In this document: piece after piece, positions 23,013 to 34,648 of the stretch
How the letters are laid out: every line of letters starts with the position of its first letter
Numbering within the stretch: the first letter of the stretch is position 1
Translations under genes and position numbers: made by a program
From: Prionace glauca
Taxonomy: Eukaryota > Chordata > Chondrichthyes > Carcharhiniformes > Carcharhinidae
DNA length: 64,000 nucleotides
Direction of reading: 5' to 3'
Assembly: GCA_037974335.1 (NCBI GenBank)
Contig: CM075760.1
Span: 50,424,119 to 50,488,118, forward strand
Notes under the pieces: model-generated
The model's database searches: none
Told to the model about the DNA's origin: nothing
Seen by the model: the letters and a program-made list of their open reading frames with translations, nothing else

Positions 23013-23704
23013 GTTTGCAGAGAGCTGGAAGCGGATTTGACCAGAATGGGTTGAAGTGTTTTAGTCAAGAGCTGGGAAGAGGTTGAGTCATATCCGGGCC
23101 CACGTTGATTGGTTCACCACTGAAAACATCATCAGATAACATCCAATTGGCTTCAAGTTCCTTTGATCTCCAATTCAAGCAATGAACTCACAGTTCCTTC
23201 ATTTCCAATTCGGCCTCTTGGCGGAAGGACAATAGCATAAAAGTGAATTTGGTCATCCCAGTACAAAGGATTACATTCCTCTTCAGCCGTCATTTCAGGT
23301 AACGACCGGTCCCCTGGGTCTTGATGGCTCTGTTTCCTCATGGAGAATGACAGCATTCATCCATGTTTGTTTTCAATCATGTTTGGGATAGCAGCTATGA
23401 TGTGGGAGAGGGTGAATGTTTAGCTGAAACATCTACTTCATAACAGGGGATGGAATAATGAATGGGCTGCGATATTTCCATTTCATGTTCCCTCACTTTG
23501 TAACTTTGTAGTTTATGAAATCCTCTTTCAGACAGGGAAATATATCTTGCCTCCCCATTCAACAACTGGTTAATCTGCAAGTTTCATTGTGATAAATAAT
23601 AAAATGTGTTTTAAGTCCATCATGTTACTTGCAACCAGAACATTTTATATCGATATTGTTTGATATAGCAATACTGATACAAAACAAAGTAGTCCCTGTC
23701 AGTG
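23013..23704. other. V promoter region and unique sequence
   Basis: Bases 23013-23150 are the probable promoter of the minus-strand V gene, with a CCAAT box and an AP-1-like TGAGTCA near 23093. Beyond that no gene was recognised. Confidence 0.4.
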
Positions 23705-23880
23705 TTTGAAGTCTCATAACACCAAATTAAAGTCCAATAGATTTATTTGGTAGCACAAACCACTAGCTTTCGGAGCACTGCCCCTTTATCAGGCGAATGG
23801 GAGTTCTGTCTGTACCAGGATATGGTGTCGTTTGTAAAAACGGAGCGCCGACTGTTAGGTTCAACCCGGTCGAACCAGCC
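23705..23880. repeat. Dispersed shark repeat fragment
   Basis: The phrases 'accaaattaaagtccaatag', 'caaaccactagctttcgga' and 'cccctttatcaggcgaatgg' are characteristic of an abundant elasmobranch interspersed repeat. The boundaries are approximate. Confidence 0.6.
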
Positions 23881-23889
23881 TGCTCATGT

Positions 23890-24133
23890 TGGGAGCTCTG
23901 ACGCTCTTTACTCCGAGGGTAGTTCTTCACTCAGAGGGTAGTAAGGGTGTGGAATGCCCTGCCTGCAGCAGTTGTGGACTCGCCAACTTTAAGGGCGTTC
24001 AAATGGTCAGTGGATAGGCATATGAATAACATTGGAATAGTTTAGGTTAGAGGGTCATTGGATTGGTTCCACTGGTCGGCACAACATCGAGGGCCGAAGG
24101 CCTGTACTGTGCTGTCATATTCTATGTTCTATG
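23890..24133 (+). mobile_element. CR1 LINE 3' fragment inserted in a V gene
   Basis: This plus-strand 3' part includes 'gtggaatgccctgcctgcag', which corresponds to the W-N-A-L-P region near the end of CR1 ORF2, and ends in 'attctatgttctatgac'. It abuts the intron/exon boundary of the orphan V leader on its 3' side. Confidence 0.75.
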
Positions 24134-24226
24134 ACACTGACCGGCTATGAACAAAGATCACTCACAAACTACATGGTGTGAAGAAATTGTTAAAAACAAC
24201 AGATCTGATTAGAAAAATCAACTCAC

Positions 24227-24305
24227 ACAATAGCAGCAGGGTCAGAGCTCCAAGGGGAAACAGGTATTTGGTTGGGAGGGGGGCAGTGGGAGGGGGTTGC
24301 TTCAT
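24227..24305 (-). pseudogene. Orphan TCR V leader exon
   Basis: On the minus strand an ATG at 24305 opens MKQPPPTAPLPTKYLFPLGA, then LTLLLL, followed by a consensus donor GTGAGTTG. The exon, its donor and about 230 bp upstream (24306-24560) are homologous to the leader exon and promoter at 18541-18871. The intron runs to about 24140, where an acceptor-like …catagccggtcagtgt matches the first bases of the related V exon. The sequence then passes straight into a CR1 3' fragment. No V domain follows, so this leader has lost its V exon to the insertion or a linked deletion. Confidence 0.75.
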
Positions 24306-24661
24306 GATAATAAAGGTGCACAAGAAGATCAATCCGGGTCTGATTTTCAGACTGGGACTTGCAGCCGGCGCCTGGACTCTGAAATGTGGGAAGGGAAAGG
24401 AGAGGCGAGAGTTTTCCATTCCCCCCTTCAATGTGAGACTGAGGGTCCACATTATCACCGATTGGACTATTATGGGATGTCGGTCTCTGACGCTGCTCAC
24501 GGTGCCACTGAGAGATCGGCTGTTTCTCAAACCATTGTCCACTTGAACCGTCAATGACCCCCCGGCCCTCTCTGCACCCTGTGTGCAGCAGCAGAGTACA
24601 TTGTTTCACAACGGCTGTGCTCTGTTATCCTTCTAAATGAACAGAGCAGTTCATCGTCTGA

Positions 24662-24775
24662 GAATTATAGAGTCTTAAAGAACAAACAGACGCCATTCGG
24701 CCCATTGCTCGCGTACTGTCTCTGCTGAAGGGTATCCACTTATTCCTAACCAACAGCTTGCTTTCAATATTGATT
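24662..24775 (-). mobile_element. CR1-like 3' end fragment
   Basis: The phrase 'gacgccattcggcccattg' and the text around it match the reverse complement of a CR1 3' end. It is short and diverged. Confidence 0.45.
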
Positions 24776-26189
24776 ATATATATATTTCTCATTCCGTTTA
24801 CTGCCCAAATATTAAATATCTTTGTAAATTACTTCTACATTATGTCTCCATTACAGATTGGCATGGATCATCGCAATTTCTAACATCGTCTGCTCAAAAC
24901 ACAAGTCTTCTAATCGCTCCCTCCACTTTCATAGAGTTAGCCTGAAATGCTGCCATCCATTCACCCCCTGCGAGACCAGCCGGATTAACTCTGTTTCTTT
25001 TTAACCTTTTCCAAACTTGAATTGATCGGGTAGAAGTCTGCCAACCACTTCTGAACAGAGATTCTGCTCTGTCCGGTGTGGGGGTGAAAATGCCCCAGTT
25101 GGTCAAGTGGCACTTCCCTCAACACTGTGCTTCCTTATCCCAACTCCACGTTTTCCAGTGTCTCACACACTGTCTGTCAGGTTAACACTGAAAGAGGAAA
25201 GAGTCTTCCGCTCAGCACTGCACATTCTCAACCCAACTCTATCTTTCCCAATCTCTCTCACACACTGTCTCTGAGGTTAACACGAAACGAACGAAGAATC
25301 AATAAACTGATCCAAGTGTTGCGAACAGTGCTCGCGAGAATGATGTGTTCAGCGTTAGACTTGTAGCCGTGCTTTCTGAAATCTGTGTTGTGAGTAAATA
25401 TTTGATTATTGATATGTTTAATGTCATTGGCAGCTTCTTCTCCTTCTGACCCGAGTCCTTTCTCTCCTTTGATTCAGTAAAATAATAATTACTTCTTATT
25501 TTCTGGCTCATTTCCTCTAGTTTTTGTTTTGCTATGGGTTAAACAGAGGCAGCATTTTCATGAACTGAATTGTATGCCTGTTAGTTACAGAATTGCATTC
25601 ATTCACCTGTCTGAACAATCCCGCCAGATGGGGACATTTGGTTTCCCGCATTTATCATATTCAGTCTATAAATTGTTGCATTATTTGATTTATTTTATAG
25701 CGATAGGGTGGGTTGGATGGTGGTGGGTGGATGGGGTGGGAGTTCTCCTGAGAAGGAGATACCCAATATTAAGCAATAGAATGAACAGGTTCAGAGAGAG
25801 TCTGTATCATATGACGCATGCTGTGTCTGTAACTCTGCAGACGGAAACACCCACTTTTGGGGCAGAAATTGCCCCTCCCACTGCGCTGCAGGTCCAACAA
25901 ACCCCGGACGAGAGAATAACATGCCCAATAACAGAAGGCAGTCAATATGGGTCAGAGCGACAGCAGCAAAGACAGTTGACAATGCTGCTGTTATTTCTTC
26001 ATATTTTCAATTCAGAACAGCGAAGAGTTTGTAACCAGTGCGCCCCCTGACGGAAGTTCTGAAACTTTCAATGGTGGGATAACGAGCAAAGTACAAATTT
26101 ATCAATGGGGCAGTTTCCAGTGCCCGAGTTTTAGGAGATATGTTTCAGAAAATTCAGCCGTTTAAATATCTCGTAAATACTAAACATTA
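24776..26189. other. No gene seen
   Basis: Unique sequence. 25800-26050 has an open plus-strand frame with no immunoglobulin features. Nothing else was recognised. Confidence 0.4.
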
Positions 26190-26475
26190 TTTACCAGTGG
26201 GACTTAGACGTCGCTGGCTGGCCAGCATTTATCGCCCATCCTTATTTGCCCTTCGAGAGCAGTTGAGAGTCAACCACATTGCTGTGGCTCTGGAATCACA
26301 TGTAGACCAGACCAGGTAAGGGCGCCAGATTTCCTTTCCGAAAGGACATGAGTGAATCAGATGAGTTTTCAGACAATGGTTTCATGGTCATCAGTAAATT
26401 CTGAATTCCGGCTCTCCCCAACACGAACTGAGTTTCTGGATTAATAGTTTCGCGATAATATCACGGAGCCACCCC
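26190..26475. repeat. Dispersed elasmobranch repeat, copy 1
   Basis: This contains 'gcatttatcgcccatcc', 'gcagttgagagtcaaccaca', 'tgctgtggctctggaatcac' and 'gaccagaccaggtaaggg', a block found again at 36468-36625. I recall the family as very common in shark genomes; its class is not clear to me. Confidence 0.7.
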
Positions 26476-26817
26476 CTCTTTATTTATGATATCACTTGAT
26501 TTTTACTCTGTCTATTACACTCGGTATTTTCCAATCTCGATCTCTATTTCAACACTTTCCTCATTTTCTGTCCACTCCTCCGACAATAACTGAAATTTCC
26601 TCTGTCCTATTTTCCAATCACTCAGTCTAGTTTACATGCTCCCTCTTTCCTCTTCACCATTTCTGTTTTCAACTCTCTTCATTTCTGACGGAATTTTAAT
26701 AATTAGATTCTATATTTTATTTTCAGTTGCATTTCCCTTTTTGACTATTTTAAAATAATCCCATCACTCCCTCCGCCGACATTGCAGACACACAGAGTGG
26801 ATCTCACAGTCGATGGA

Positions 26818-26856
26818 GGTTTTTGTGTGGGACCCCCCTGTGTTTGTTACACTGTG
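26818..26856 (-). promoter_or_regulatory. Recombination signal sequence, perfect consensus, 23-bp spacer
   Basis: On the minus strand, heptamer CACAGTG (26856-26850), a 23-base spacer and nonamer ACAAAAACC (26826-26818), all matching the consensus. This is the strongest RSS in the window and suggests the adjoining V segment can be used. Confidence 0.95.
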
Positions 26857-27189
26857 GCTCACGGCACAGAGATAGGTGGCAGTGTCTGTAACTCTGGCGT
26901 CTCTCACAGTCAGGGCACTGAATTTGGAGCCTCCCCCGATTGAGGCAGTGATCCTCTCGCTTTGATCGGTCTCTCTTTTGGCCATCACCAAATGCTGGGG
27001 TGGCTGATTCGGGGACTGTCTGTACCAATACCAGCTGGTAAACGTAGTGGTGGTGGTGCAGTTTATGGATATGGTTTCCTCTTCGCTGCCAACCTCCCAC
27101 CGAGGGAGCTGCATCACCTCATCTGCTCCAGTCACTCCCGTGAAGATCAGAGTGAAAAGCAGCAAAGAGAATCTGTAAATTCGGAGCAT
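26857..27189 (-). CDS. TCR alpha/delta-type V segment with intronless leader
   Basis: One uninterrupted frame of 111 codons encodes both signal peptide (MLRIYRFSLLLFTLIFTGVT) and V domain, ending at a perfect RSS. Domain landmarks are the first cysteine in SINCTTT, the tryptophan motif SWYWYRQSPNQPP, SERITAS, SALTVRDARVTDTA and the second cysteine in TYLCAVS. Other V genes here have an intron splitting a glycine codon near the end of the leader (G, then GA). This gene has the same glycine codon at that point with nothing between, as if the intron had been removed exactly. The V part is shorter than the 307-base exons of its neighbours. No stop or frameshift is seen. CAVS is a typical TCR alpha ending. 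The promoter and use are unproven. Confidence 0.88.
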
Positions 27190-27830
27190 TTTTCAGATCA
27201 TATGAAATTACTGCTCAAGTAATTGTCCAAGGAGTTCAATTTAGAATTAGGATATGTATATAATATTCACACGAAATAACAAGGAGCCAAAAACCCGCTC
27301 CAGTTGTAACTGTGGCGTCTCTCTGTTGAGCTGATGAAAGAAGCTGAGACTCGAGCTTTATCCGCTCACGGATGTCGATTCTACTGGAATCAGAGATGGA
27401 GAATTGAAACCGGAATAAATAAACCCTATCGGTAACCCCATGTTTCCTGTTACAAATCTCGTCCCACGTGTCTAACTAGGAAACCATTCTCCCTATCAGA
27501 ACATTGACTGAACCCAGCTCAGGGTGAATCCATTCACTGGCTGCCGGCTCACCAGCTACTAACCCCACAGCACCACCGCGGACACCGGGAAATGCAGTGA
27601 GAGCATCCCGAGGCAAAATATACAGGGTCAAGTTTAAAACGGATGTTTTCAAATATCTAATTCCCCTTTTACAGAACAGGCAAAGGAAATGCTCAACATT
27701 TGGGCTGTTTGGAGAATATTCATAACAAGTAATTGTGAACCGAACACATTTCATATTTACTTTAATTTTACAAACGTGATTTAAAATGAAATTTTAAGTA
27801 TTCAATCGGTCTGATTTATTTCTGTTTGAG
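27190..27830. other. No gene seen
   Basis: Upstream of the minus-strand V and before the next plus-strand V relic. No leader exon was recognised. Confidence 0.4.
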
Positions 27831-28188
27831 CAGGTTTATCAGATCTGAGTCATGGAGACTCTGTCACTCTGTCGCTATCCTCAGGATGAAAGACGAAAGA
27901 AGAAACATTGAGTTTAACCTGTACCTATGATATTACAATGATCAACCACATTTTATCCTGATACCGGCAACACTCAGAGAAACAGCATCTATTTATATTG
28001 AGGGAAAATTCGATATTTGTTGAAGATATAACAGATTTTGCTAAAAGCCGTTTTTCTGGAGAGCTTCAGACATCGAGTAAATTCACCAGTTTGACTGTCT
28101 CTAGTCTGCAGCTGACTGACGCTGCCGTGTATCACAGCGCTTTCAGTCTCATCGTCATGGAAATCAGTCTGACTGATGTACAAAAACT
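27831..28188 (+). pseudogene. TCR V segment, broken, related to the V at 57 kb
   Basis: Readable parts are the ETLSLTCTYD first-cysteine region, YRQHSEKQHLF, AKSRFSGELQTSSKF and SLTVSSLQLTDAAVYHSAF. A stop replaces the framework-2 tryptophan, and the second cysteine is lost (Y-H-S where Y-Y-C is expected). The RSS is partly kept: a degenerate heptamer CATCGTC at 28150, a 23-bp spacer and nonamer ACAAAAACT at 28180-28188. The spacer and the residues around the RSS closely match the minus-strand V at 56988-57294, so both belong to one subfamily. No leader was found. Confidence 0.75.
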
Positions 28189-29024
28189 GCCTTGAAACCG
28201 TGTCTGCTGTGGGTTGCACAGAATCGTGGGCAGATGCAGCCACAATGTAACAGTCAGCCGGGCAAGAATCCTCATTAACCTGGGATCAGCCTTCACCCAA
28301 GTTTTTCAGTCATGGTGCCTCTTTAAGTCTGTGAGATCACTCAGTGGTGATCGATATTCAAGGAAACACCTCGAGCCGGGCTGCTTTCAGCACCTCGATA
28401 GACACAGCAGCTGCAGATTCCGGCTTACTCATAGTAACAAGAACATTCCAGCCTGAAGGAAACATTCTGTAGCTCACTGGTCATGAGGAGAATTCTATTC
28501 TCAATGTTTATTTTAGAGATCACAGTCACTTCCTTGTGAAATCTCTTCATTGTGGATACACTTCCTCCGAAGCAGCAACACGCTCATCGGGCCAAATAAA
28601 CACAGAAAATAGGTCGCTGGAAAATGGCTTGTAAACCTGATTGGGATTGAATTGCTGAATATTAGACAGACACGGGGACTGGATCAAATGACAATTACTA
28701 AACTAAGTAGATCAAATAAATTTAAGAACATCAGCGATAGTCCAACTGCCAGTTGAAATAAACTAATACAATTTCTCAAATATTCCTTATCTCTTGTCGA
28801 GGTTGTGTTTTGCTCTGATATTTTAGGAAGGCATCTGTGATTCTCTTGTGGAGAGTGAATTATTCTTTCTGTTTATCGGTGCGAGAGCACCCTCTGGTGG
28901 TACCTTACTGTGAGGTTTTGTCCGGGAACGTCAGTGTGTCGCCAACAATCAGGAAATCAATGCTGATTTCAGCAATGATAGATTGTAATCTTGCCTCACC
29001 CCATCTACAACTTTGCAACGTGAA
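28189..29024. other. No gene seen; possible V-flank remnant near 28.85 kb
   Basis: 28850-28935 shares the 'ttctgtttatcggtg' to 'ccctctgg' block with 14838-14890. On the minus strand it also carries an RSS-like 'acaaaacct' near a 'cacactg'. In the earlier copy this block lies just 3' of a V relic, so a V segment may have decayed here too. Confidence 0.35.
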
Positions 29025-30050
29025 TTTGTGTGTGTGTGTTTGTGCGGTGTGTTTGCATATGTTTGTATCTGCTTGTGTTTATGTATGTGTGTGTGTGTGT
29101 GTGCTTGTACTTGGGCGAGTTTCTGCATGTGCGTTTGTTTTGTGTGTTTTTCTGTATGTGCATGTGTGCGCTTGTACATTCGTTTATGTGTACGTATGTG
29201 TGTGCGTGTTTGTGTTCATCCTATTGCGTCTGTTTTACGTTTCAGATGATATACAGTAGTTCTTATTCCATTTCCACGTTTTTACATCCAACATGTACCG
29301 TTGTTGCTTTTTTTATTTAGTGCTTCTGCCTGCCATCCTATCCTATCAGTGTGCCATTATATCATTTTGTTCTGTACCCTTTGCAGCGTGTATTGGCCTT
29401 GGTATTTCCTTCCAACTTCTTTATGTTTTTTTCAGTTCAGGTGAAAGGTCATGTTAACTTTTTTTTCTCATTCGACAGGTACGAGCAGTCATTCTGGTTA
29501 TTTTCAGCATAATCTTGCCTCCGTTTTGTACACGCTAGAATTCAAACTTTATAATCTGTCAGATTTAATATTTTGTTCAGGGAGATGCGACAGCCAACAA
29601 ATCATCAATTCCACTCCCACTCTCGGGTATATTTGTATAGTTTCTCATTTGGCAAGAAAACCGAGCTTTAGATTTGCTTCTGTTATTAATTTAGTACCCA
29701 GCTGGTTATTTAGATTGAAATTGACATCAACCCTGCGCGATCTCAGCCTCTCACCGTGCTTTGGAGATTGTGTGTGACAGTGTTTGTGTTTGTGTGTGTG
29801 TGCATTTGTGTAAGTCTCAGTGTTTTACGTTGTCTGCATGTCTGTGATTGCTTGTCTGTTTGTGGGTATCTACGCGTTTGCCTGTGTCTGACTGAAAGTG
29901 TATGTCTCAGAATGTGTGTGTGAATGTTTGCATGTGTTTACCTGAGATTGTATGCCTGTGAGTGTGCTTGCGCGTGTGTGCGAGTTTGCCTGGGTCTGTC
30001 TGAGAGTGTATGTTTGTGAATGTTTGTGTGTACCCGAGTTCACTAGCAGC
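29025..30050. repeat. TG-rich low-complexity tracts
   Basis: 29025-29220 and 29765-30035 are dominated by 'tgtgtg' mixed with 'ttgtg' and 'catgtg'. Cysteine/valine-rich open frames over them are artefacts. The piece between (29225-29760) is AT-rich unique sequence with no gene seen. Confidence 0.8.
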
Positions 30051-31709
30051 TGTTTCTGAGATTGGTATCAATTCTGTGAATAGGTTTGTCGGCATTACAA
30101 TAAATATAGCAGGAATAAGAAAAATACAGCAGCACAATGCTCCAACTTTTCTATGCTTCAACATAATCCTTCAGTAATCTGGGGATTCAGTGATGTCACA
30201 GACAGAAACCATTTACCTCATCTTGCCACAAGAGGGAGCGCCCTCACTGTGTTTGTGTGTTCATTGCAGCAGGACTTGAGTGGAATGAAGGAGGATAGTG
30301 TTATTGTCAATCTATTCATGTTATATAAATGTATTTCTTTTGTTAAAAGCTAATTGGCCATCCAGTGATTTTGTTCATTCACATTACTAAATTTCTTACA
30401 TGGCATCTGAATGGAACAGAAATGAAAATGGTGTTTTGTTTTACAGAGCTGCCTAAGATGAATTTCACCTCACATGTCAAGGAGAAATAGCCAGAGATAA
30501 CAAGATACATTTCCGTTTAAACTTAAATCAAGCCTTTTGAAATTTCTACTTTACTATTTTTACGACGAGATTGCCAAGATATTTTCCTGCATTTTTCAAC
30601 TCCTCTCTGAATTTCCTCTGTGTCACTGCATAAATACACGTGTTAGTGCAACAGCTCAGCAGCTGAAGCATGTTTCCACTTTCCTGGCGAATGAATTTGG
30701 GGTCGTTGAAATTGGTTCCTGAGAAATAAGATTCATTTGTAATTTTCACATACAGGAAATCCACAATGTATGTCATCCACAAAAGAATAAAGCTTCCCGA
30801 GATGGTGAAAAGTAAAACAATAGACTACTTCCTGTTCTTCACTTCTGGATCACTTTGATTCTCTCCACTGCTGTTAGTCCGGAGTCTCCGGCGGGATCTA
30901 TTGGCCGCCAGGATGTGTCTCACGGTCAGTGCATTAAACAACAAAATCAGAAGGAATGGTAGAAAAGGATTTAATACACGTGCAAACCAGTCATAGACTG
31001 CCCACGAGAAGGAAGTGTAGTAGATTGATTTTATCTTACAAAACCAAGGCACATTGTTCACTATATAGACTGGTTCATATATAAAGTACGACGGAATCCT
31101 TTTCAAACAGTTCAACACACAAACCGTCCCTATCACCACATCGGCTGTTTTTACAGTGCAATAGTTTGTCCGCAATTTCTGGCAGCAAATGGCTACATAA
31201 CGATCAAAGGTGAAAAATAAGGTTAGCCAAACAGAGCACTCCATGATTGCATATATTATCACAGAACTCAGAGTGCAGGCTGGAGTCAATGACATAAAAC
31301 TTACTGGAAAATAAATGCCAATAATCCGATTGAATATCACAGCAATGACAACGACAAGGAGATCCGTCACTGCCATGGCAATCAGATACTGAGTAATGCA
31401 TTTGGAGAGACCACACCTTCCTCGGGACAGAATCACAATCGCCACCACGTTAACTGAGAGGAAAAGGAAAATTAAAGTTGTGAAGTTATTCAACAAATTC
31501 CTAATAAGCACTTGGGTGTGACAGACCTATCTGGACATTTTTGCCATTTCACCTTCGTTAGAAGAGATGGCTGTTCTTGTTTTTTTCTCAGTGTCAATTG
31601 TGTTTCAGAAAGAGCTACAAGGGTAACCTTCAAATATTTCGCACCTTTGAGGCAAACTGTTTCCCAAGTCTCTCAACAGGAAAGTGTTGCAGCACAATCT
31701 GACATCTAA

Positions 31710-32695
31710 CAACATAAGAACATAAGAAATAGGAGCAGGAGTAGGCCATCTAGCCCTTCGAGCCTGCCCCGCCATTCAATAAGATCATGGCTGATCTGTC
31801 TTGGCTCAGTTCCACATTCCTGCCCTCTCCCCATAACGCTTAATCCCCTCTCTTATCAAAAACCCATTAACCCGCGTCCTAAAAATATTTAGCGAGGCAG
31901 CCTCCACCACTTCAACGGGCAGAGAATTCCAGAGATTCACCACTCTTTTGAGTGAAGAAGTTCCTCCTCAACTCCGTTCTAAACCGCCCCCCCTTCATCT
32001 TGAGGCTGTGCCCCCTAGTCCTATTATCCTTTCTGAGCGGGAAAAGTCTCTCCACCTCTATCCTATCCATCCCATTCATCATCTTATACGTCTCAATGAG
32101 ATCTCCCCTCATTCTTCTAAACTCTAACGAGTACAAGCCTAGTTTATTCAGCCTCTCCTCATAGCTCAACCCCCTCAACTCCGGCATCAGCCTAGTAAAC
32201 CTCCTCTGCACTCCCTCCAAGGCCAAAATATCCTTACCTAAGTACGGCGCCCAAAACTGCACACAGTACTCCAGCTGCGGCCTCACCAATGCCCTATACA
32301 GCCGCAGCGAGACCTCTCTACTTTTATATTCAAACCCCTTCGCCATGAAGGCCAGCATCCCATTCGCCTTCCTGATCACCTGCTGCACCTGCAAGCTGGG
32401 TTTTTGCGACTCATGCACAAGGACCCCGAGGTCCCTCTGCACCGTCGCCTGCTGCAGTTTTTCGCCACGTAAGTAATAGTCCTTCCTACCATTATTCCTA
32501 CCAAAGTGGACCACCTCGCACTTGCCAACATTAAATTCCATTTGACATTTCCTGGCCCATGCGCCCAGCATATCTAGATCCTTCTGTAGACTCTCCACAC
32601 CCTCCGCACAATTGGTTTTTCCTCCAATCTTGGTGTCATCACCAAATTTCGACACCCTACACTTGGTTCTCTCCTCCAGATCATCCATATATCTA
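31710..32695 (-). mobile_element. CR1 LINE, family A, 5'-truncated
   Basis: The 3' tail repeats 'aacataag' at 31710. The coding part (32688-31912, 258 codons open) covers the end of the reverse transcriptase and the CR1 C-terminal region: GDDTKIGG, RDLGVLVHESQKPSLQVQQV, RALVRPQLEYCVQFWAPYLG, GLSYEERLNKLGLYSLEFRR. The usual FADD motif reads FGDD. It lies in the intron of the first GPCR gene, in the same orientation as the gene. Confidence 0.92.
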
Positions 32696-33563
32696 TAACA
32701 TGAGCAGGTATTAATTATGCTAAGTGCTGAATAACTGGACGACGAAATGCGCTTAAGGAAAGCATGTGGGGAGCAGAATGAGGCAGAAAGGCAATATGAT
32801 TCAGGGCAATATTTACAAAGTTAAGGACTGAAAGGCTGAAGATCCCCAGGTTGTGTCCGAAATTTGGCATTCAATCTTTGTATCATGTATTCCACAAACG
32901 ACGCAGTCTGTAAGTAATGTTTACATATCAGTTACAGTTGTTAAACTGTATAATGTGATAAGGATTCAGTTTGACTTGTTAGAATTCCACGGGAATGTTT
33001 TCGGTAGGTAGGATGTGTCAAGTTAATACAATTTAAGGAGCTTCAGATGGTTTGCTTTAGAAATCCTGCTGGCTTGGAAACAGCAGTTTCCATTCTGCTG
33101 AGCAATCATATTAATTGTTCCATGATGAGAAGCGAAAAATTATATATCGACTGGAGTTTCAAAGAGTAAAAGGCGACCTCGTTGAAAGAGAATTCTCAGC
33201 AGGCGTGACAGAATATATACTAGGATGTTGTGTCCACTCATAGTGGAACATTGCCCAAAGTTTGTATTCCTGCAAACGTATTCTCATAGCAACTATAGGT
33301 TTCAAAGACATGAAGAGCCTCTATTCCTTATACGCATGCTGGCAAGTACAACCACAAAGTATTGAATGTGTCAGAGACTTAATGAGTAAGTCTTGAGTCT
33401 AAATAAAAATATAATTAAATGATGAAATGATAGGCTACCACTGAGCAAATAAGGTTTTAGAAGATAAATGGAAAAGATTATATCAGGTTCTTTGTTGCCA
33501 TGTTCAGCAATAACTCCATAAAACAGCGGCATGTGGAATTAATCACTTAGTAGAATGACTTAC
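32696..33563. other. Rest of the GPCR intron; nothing seen
   Basis: AT-rich intron sequence with no recognised element. Confidence 0.5.
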
Positions 33564-33633
33564 CCGGAACCCCAATGGCAGCGATAATTGGATAGTAAAT
33601 GCCATAAATTACACCACTTATTTGCCCATGCAT

Positions 33634-34231
33634 TCTGTATGAGAAACGGTGAAGGATTCTCTATGACAAGGTCAAATAAACACACATTTATACTGTTGGA
33701 AATCTATAGGGAGGCAATTAACTTCCACAATTATTCACAGTTCGTTAAACAAACAGATTAAGTAGTAACTTTCCATACTCATTCAGAGAGGGGTTTAGGA
33801 TGTTGCGAGACCGCAGAGAGGCAGTGATCCGTGCAGCCTAACATAGCTTAGAATTAATTAGTTAATACTTGCGCAAATATAAGACATGCTTATCATGTGG
33901 AATACTCATGATCAAGAATTACCTAAGAAATATTATAGCCATGATGCTGAAGCCAGCATAGCTCAGTGACATTAGAACAGAAGGCAATCGGAATGGCAAT
34001 GATAGTCATATACTGTTGAATGTATTCACATAACTGAAGTAAAAGTCACCTGTAACATATAGTTCCTCACAAAAGTTATTTCCATACAGTATAAATGATC
34101 CCGGCAGAGGCCATCAGTCATCCACACCAGAGAACCTGCATTCTCACAACACATTTACGCATTTACGCTAAGCATCATAAAATTGTCCAAAAGCTCACCA
34201 CGTGGGAGTGTCAATAAAGTTCAGACTGAAG
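33634..34231. other. Upstream region of the first GPCR gene; nothing seen
   Basis: AT-rich sequence; a promoter is expected here, but no clear TATA box or motif set can be fixed. Confidence 0.4.
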
Positions 34232-34648
34232 AACATAACATAAGAACATAAGAAATAGCAGCAGGAGTAGGCCATCTGGCCCTTCGAGCCTGCCCCGCCA
34301 TTCAATAAGATCATGGCTGATCTGTCGTGACTCAGCTCCACCTTCCCGCCCTCTCCCCATAACCCTTAATCCCTTCTCTTATCAAAAACCCATCAACCCG
34401 TTTCTTAAAAATATTTAGCGAGGCAGCCTCCACCACTTCAACGGGCAGAGAATTCCAGAGATTCACCACCCTTTGAGTGAAGAAGTTCCTCCTCAACTCC
34501 GTTCTAAACCGCCCCCCCCTTTATCTTGAGGCTGTGCCCCCTAGTCCTATTGTCCTTTTTGAGCGGGAACAGTCTCTCCACCTCTATCCTATCCATCCCA
34601 TTCATCATCTTATACGTCTCAATGAGATCTCCCCTCATTCTTCTAAAA
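34232..34648 (-). mobile_element. CR1 LINE, family A, short 3' copy
   Basis: This has the same 3' end as the copies at 31710 and 47809, with only a few differences from the latter over about 415 bp. It is truncated on the 5' side at 34648, where unrelated AT-rich sequence begins. Confidence 0.92.

Larger units (their letters stand above)
30546..33633 (-). pseudogene. GPR139-like GPCR gene with one nonsense codon
   Basis: This is a class A G-protein-coupled receptor in two exons. Exon 1 (33633-33564, 70 bases) begins MHGQISGVIYGIYYPIIAAI and ends at a consensus donor GTAAGT. Exon 2 (31453-30546) opens after tcctctcag in matching phase, giving VNVVAIVILSRGRCGLSKC, the TM1/loop signature of the GPR139-like family. 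The DRY motif is kept (TFDRYVAICCQ), as are the third-helix and ECL2 cysteines. A TAG at about 30825-30827 replaces a lysine just before TM6. The frame then runs open to the natural end (SGSFILL, then NTCIYA in place of NPxxY). The intron (31454-33563) holds a CR1 fragment. It is a recent pseudogene unless the stop is read through or polymorphic. Its partner is at 43.2-49.8 kb. Confidence 0.85.

Noticed and set aside
25790-26050. Open plus-strand frame near V segments, first suspected as another V
   Set aside because: No canonical cysteine/tryptophan pattern and no RSS.
29013-29320. Cysteine-rich small proteins in overlapping frames
   Set aside because: Translations of a TG-rich tract; every frame gives Cys/Val runs.
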